NCBI GenBank assembly: GCA_964625175.1
Contig: CAZVAO010000111.1
Coordinates: 1 to 7,444 of the forward strand
Direction: 5' to 3'
DNA from: CAZVAO01 sp964625175
GTDB taxonomy: Bacteria > Bacillota > UBA994 > PWPR01
Length of the DNA: 7,444 bases
Part shown: piece by piece, positions 6,009 to 7,444 of the stretch
Layout of the letters: the number at the start of each line of letters is the position of its first letter
Position numbering within the stretch: the stretch's first letter is position 1
Translations under genes and position numbers: made by a program
Notes under the pieces: generated by a model
What the model was told of the DNA's origin: nothing
The model's input: only the letters and a program-made list of their open reading frames with translations
Database searches by the model: none

Positions 6009-6054
6009 ATCGAAGTAAAGAAGTAAAAATACATTTGAAATTAGGTAAGATATA

Positions 6055-7425
6055 ATGATAAGCATTCCTGTAGAAGTCGGTGAAAAATACCAAATCGAGA
6101 TTACAAATTTGAGTCATAATGCTGAGGGGATTGGGAGATATGAAGGGTTCACAATATTTGTTCCTGTTTCAATACCGGGAGATATTGTAAATGTAGAGAT
6201 TATATCTACAAAGAAAACCTATGCGCGCGGATTAATTACCGAACTCGTAACACCCTCTGCGGATCGTGTGACACCATCTTGTCCCATTTATGACGAATGT
6301 GGTGGTTGCCAACTACAGCATCAAATTTATGAGGCTCAATTACGTGTCAAACAGAATTTAGTGCAAGAGGCTATGGCGCACATTGGGGGACTAAGCGAAG
6401 TGAACGTTGCACCTGTTCTGGGGATGGAAAATCCCTGGCATTACCGCAACAAAGCCAGTCTGCCGGTAAGTGGAAAAAAAGGCGATGTTACAATAGGCTT
6501 TTACAAGCCACGGTCCCATGACATTGTTAATGTCGAAACGTGTCCAATCCAACATCCCCTAATCAATAAAGCACTAAAGGCTTTGCGTAAGTACATTAAC
6601 GCCTTTTGGGTTAAGCCTTATAACGAAATAGATCATACGGGGGTTCTGCGCCATGTGATTATTCGGGTTGCACCAGGCACAGAGCAACTACTGATTGTCC
6701 TTGTAATTAACGAAGAAGATTTGCCAGCATTGCGCAATGTCACGAAGGCATTAGAGGCAGCATTACCTGAATTGACAGGGGTAGTTCTCAATATTAATAA
6801 TCGCAAAACCAATGTGATTATGGGGAAAAAAGAGACAAGCTTCCTCGGTGGCAAAGAGATTGTCGATGACCTGCTAGACCGTAAATTCATTATCTCAGCC
6901 CAGTCCTTCTATCAGGTGAATTCAAGACAAACGCCGGTTTTATATCAACAAGCAATCGACATGGCAGACCTCCGGGGCGATGAAGTCGTCATTGATGCCT
7001 ATTGCGGGACTGGAACGATTGGATTAATGCTTGCGGACAAGGCGGACCAGGTCATTGGGGTAGACGTTGTTCCCGCAGCAATTGCCGATGCTAAACGCAA
7101 TGCAAAGCTCAATCGGATTATGAATGCGCAATTCATTGTAGGGAAAGCGGAAGAAATCATTCCACGACTGATTAGAGAAGGGATCAATCCTAATGTTGTT
7201 GTGGTAGACCCTCCGCGCAAGGGCTGTGATCCAGCACTATTGCAAGCTATTGTTAAAGCTGAAGTCACTAAGGTTGTCTACGTTTCCTGTAACCCAGCCA
7301 CTTTAGCTCGAGATCTGGCTTTTCTAGTTGAAAATGGGTATGCCGTATCTGGTAATGTTCAACCCGTCGATATGTTCCCCCATACAGGGCATGTGGAGTC
7401 GGTTGTTTGTTTAGTTAAACAATAA
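6055..7425 (+). CDS. rlmD: 23S rRNA (uracil-5-)-methyltransferase, RlmD/RlmCD type
   Basis: The product is 456 residues and complete. It transfers a methyl group from S-adenosylmethionine to C5 of a 23S rRNA uridine (U1939 in E. coli numbering; some Firmicutes homologues, RlmCD, also modify U747, and sequence alone cannot decide here). A TRAM RNA-binding domain occupies about 8-70. The 4Fe-4S cysteines C76, C82, C85 and C163 keep the CX5CX2C...C spacing of the family. The methyltransferase domain shows SFYQVN at 284-289, SAM-binding DAYCGTG at 314-320, VDPPRKGC at 384-391, the nucleophile C412 in VSCNPATLARD, and PHTGHVES at 442-449 with the general base E448. All catalytic residues are present. 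ATG 6055 has TTAGGT (6041-6046) at proper distance and gives the family's normal N-terminus. It lies 67 bp after the XRE gene, probably unrelated in function. The gene ends 19 bp before the window edge. Confidence 0.95.
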   Translation: MISIPVEVGEKYQIEITNLSHNAEGIGRYEGFTIFVPVSIPGDIVNVEIISTKKTYARGLITELVTPSADRVTPSCPIYDECGGCQLQHQIYEAQLRVKQNLVQEAMAHIGGLSEVNVAPVLGMENPWHYRNKASLPVSGKKGDVTIGFYKPRSHDIVNVETCPIQHPLINKALKALRKYINAFWVKPYNEIDHTGVLRHVIIRVAPGTEQLLIVLVINEEDLPALRNVTKALEAALPELTGVVLNINNRKTNVIMGKKETSFLGGKEIVDDLLDRKFIISAQSFYQVNSRQTPVLYQQAIDMADLRGDEVVIDAYCGTGTIGLMLADKADQVIGVDVVPAAIADAKRNAKLNRIMNAQFIVGKAEEIIPRLIREGINPNVVVVDPPRKGCDPALLQAIVKAEVTKVVYVSCNPATLARDLAFLVENGYAVSGNVQPVDMFPHTGHVESVVCLVKQ

Positions 7426-7444
7426 AGATTAGGTGGGGTACCTC

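Noticed and set aside
6035..6056. TTGAAA ... TATAAT as an rlmD promoter
   Set aside because: The spacer is only 10 bp and the TATAAT overlaps the ATG start codon.
6999..7268. Minus-strand open frame of 89 codons
   Set aside because: Antisense to the methyltransferase core of rlmD, with no motifs of its own.
7426..7444. Purine-rich AGGTGGGG with GGTACC at the right edge
   Set aside because: It could be a Shine-Dalgarno or leader of the next gene, but the window ends before anything can be tested.

Overview
The window reads as a chromosomal segment of an anaerobic or facultative Firmicute, most likely Clostridia or Negativicutes. Base composition is moderate. Shine-Dalgarno sequences are strong and purine-rich. 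An XRE regulator carries two C-terminal membrane segments, and a small membrane-anchored FMN-binding protein is present. This placement is by style and recalled families only; no rRNA or phylogenetic marker was compared. All real genes lie on the + strand. No tRNA, rRNA, CRISPR array, transposase, integrase or phage gene is visible.

Layout. (1) 59-3715: one very large gene (about 1218 residues) with a C-terminal M14-type zinc carboxypeptidase domain. Its roughly 880-residue N-terminal part I cannot assign, although it seems to contain a duplicated module. (2) 3716-4215: a gene-free stretch crowded with repeats. It holds twin 9-bp direct repeats 21 bp apart, an imperfect hairpin with a T-tract, a 9-mer tandem pair, a roughly 60-bp palindromic element with a candidate promoter, and a heptanucleotide array interrupted by exactly 100 Ns (an assembly gap). 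(3) 4216-5446: a tight three-gene operon encoding a DUF952 protein, an MJ0936/YfcE-type metallophosphoesterase starting directly after the DUF952 stop codon, and a membrane-anchored FMN-binding-domain protein 4 bp further on. (4) 5447-5609: a structured intergenic region with alternative hairpins and a perfect 8-1-8 palindrome in front of the next gene. (5) 5610-5987: an XRE-family regulator with two C-terminal membrane segments. (6) 6055-7425: a complete RlmD/RlmCD-type 23S rRNA uracil-5-methyltransferase with TRAM domain, Fe-S cysteines and catalytic motifs.

How the genes relate. The DUF952-phosphoesterase-FMN cluster is the only convincing co-transcribed unit. Translational coupling of its first two genes suggests a shared role, possibly in nucleotide or phosphoester metabolism, but that is inference. 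The regulator is probably autoregulated through the palindrome just upstream of it. rlmD is a housekeeping rRNA-modification gene. I do not see a clear new multi-gene defence or biosynthetic system. The items most worth following are the giant M14 protein, the ART-like/phosphoesterase pairing, the heptamer array next to a start codon, and the mutually exclusive hairpins ahead of the regulator.
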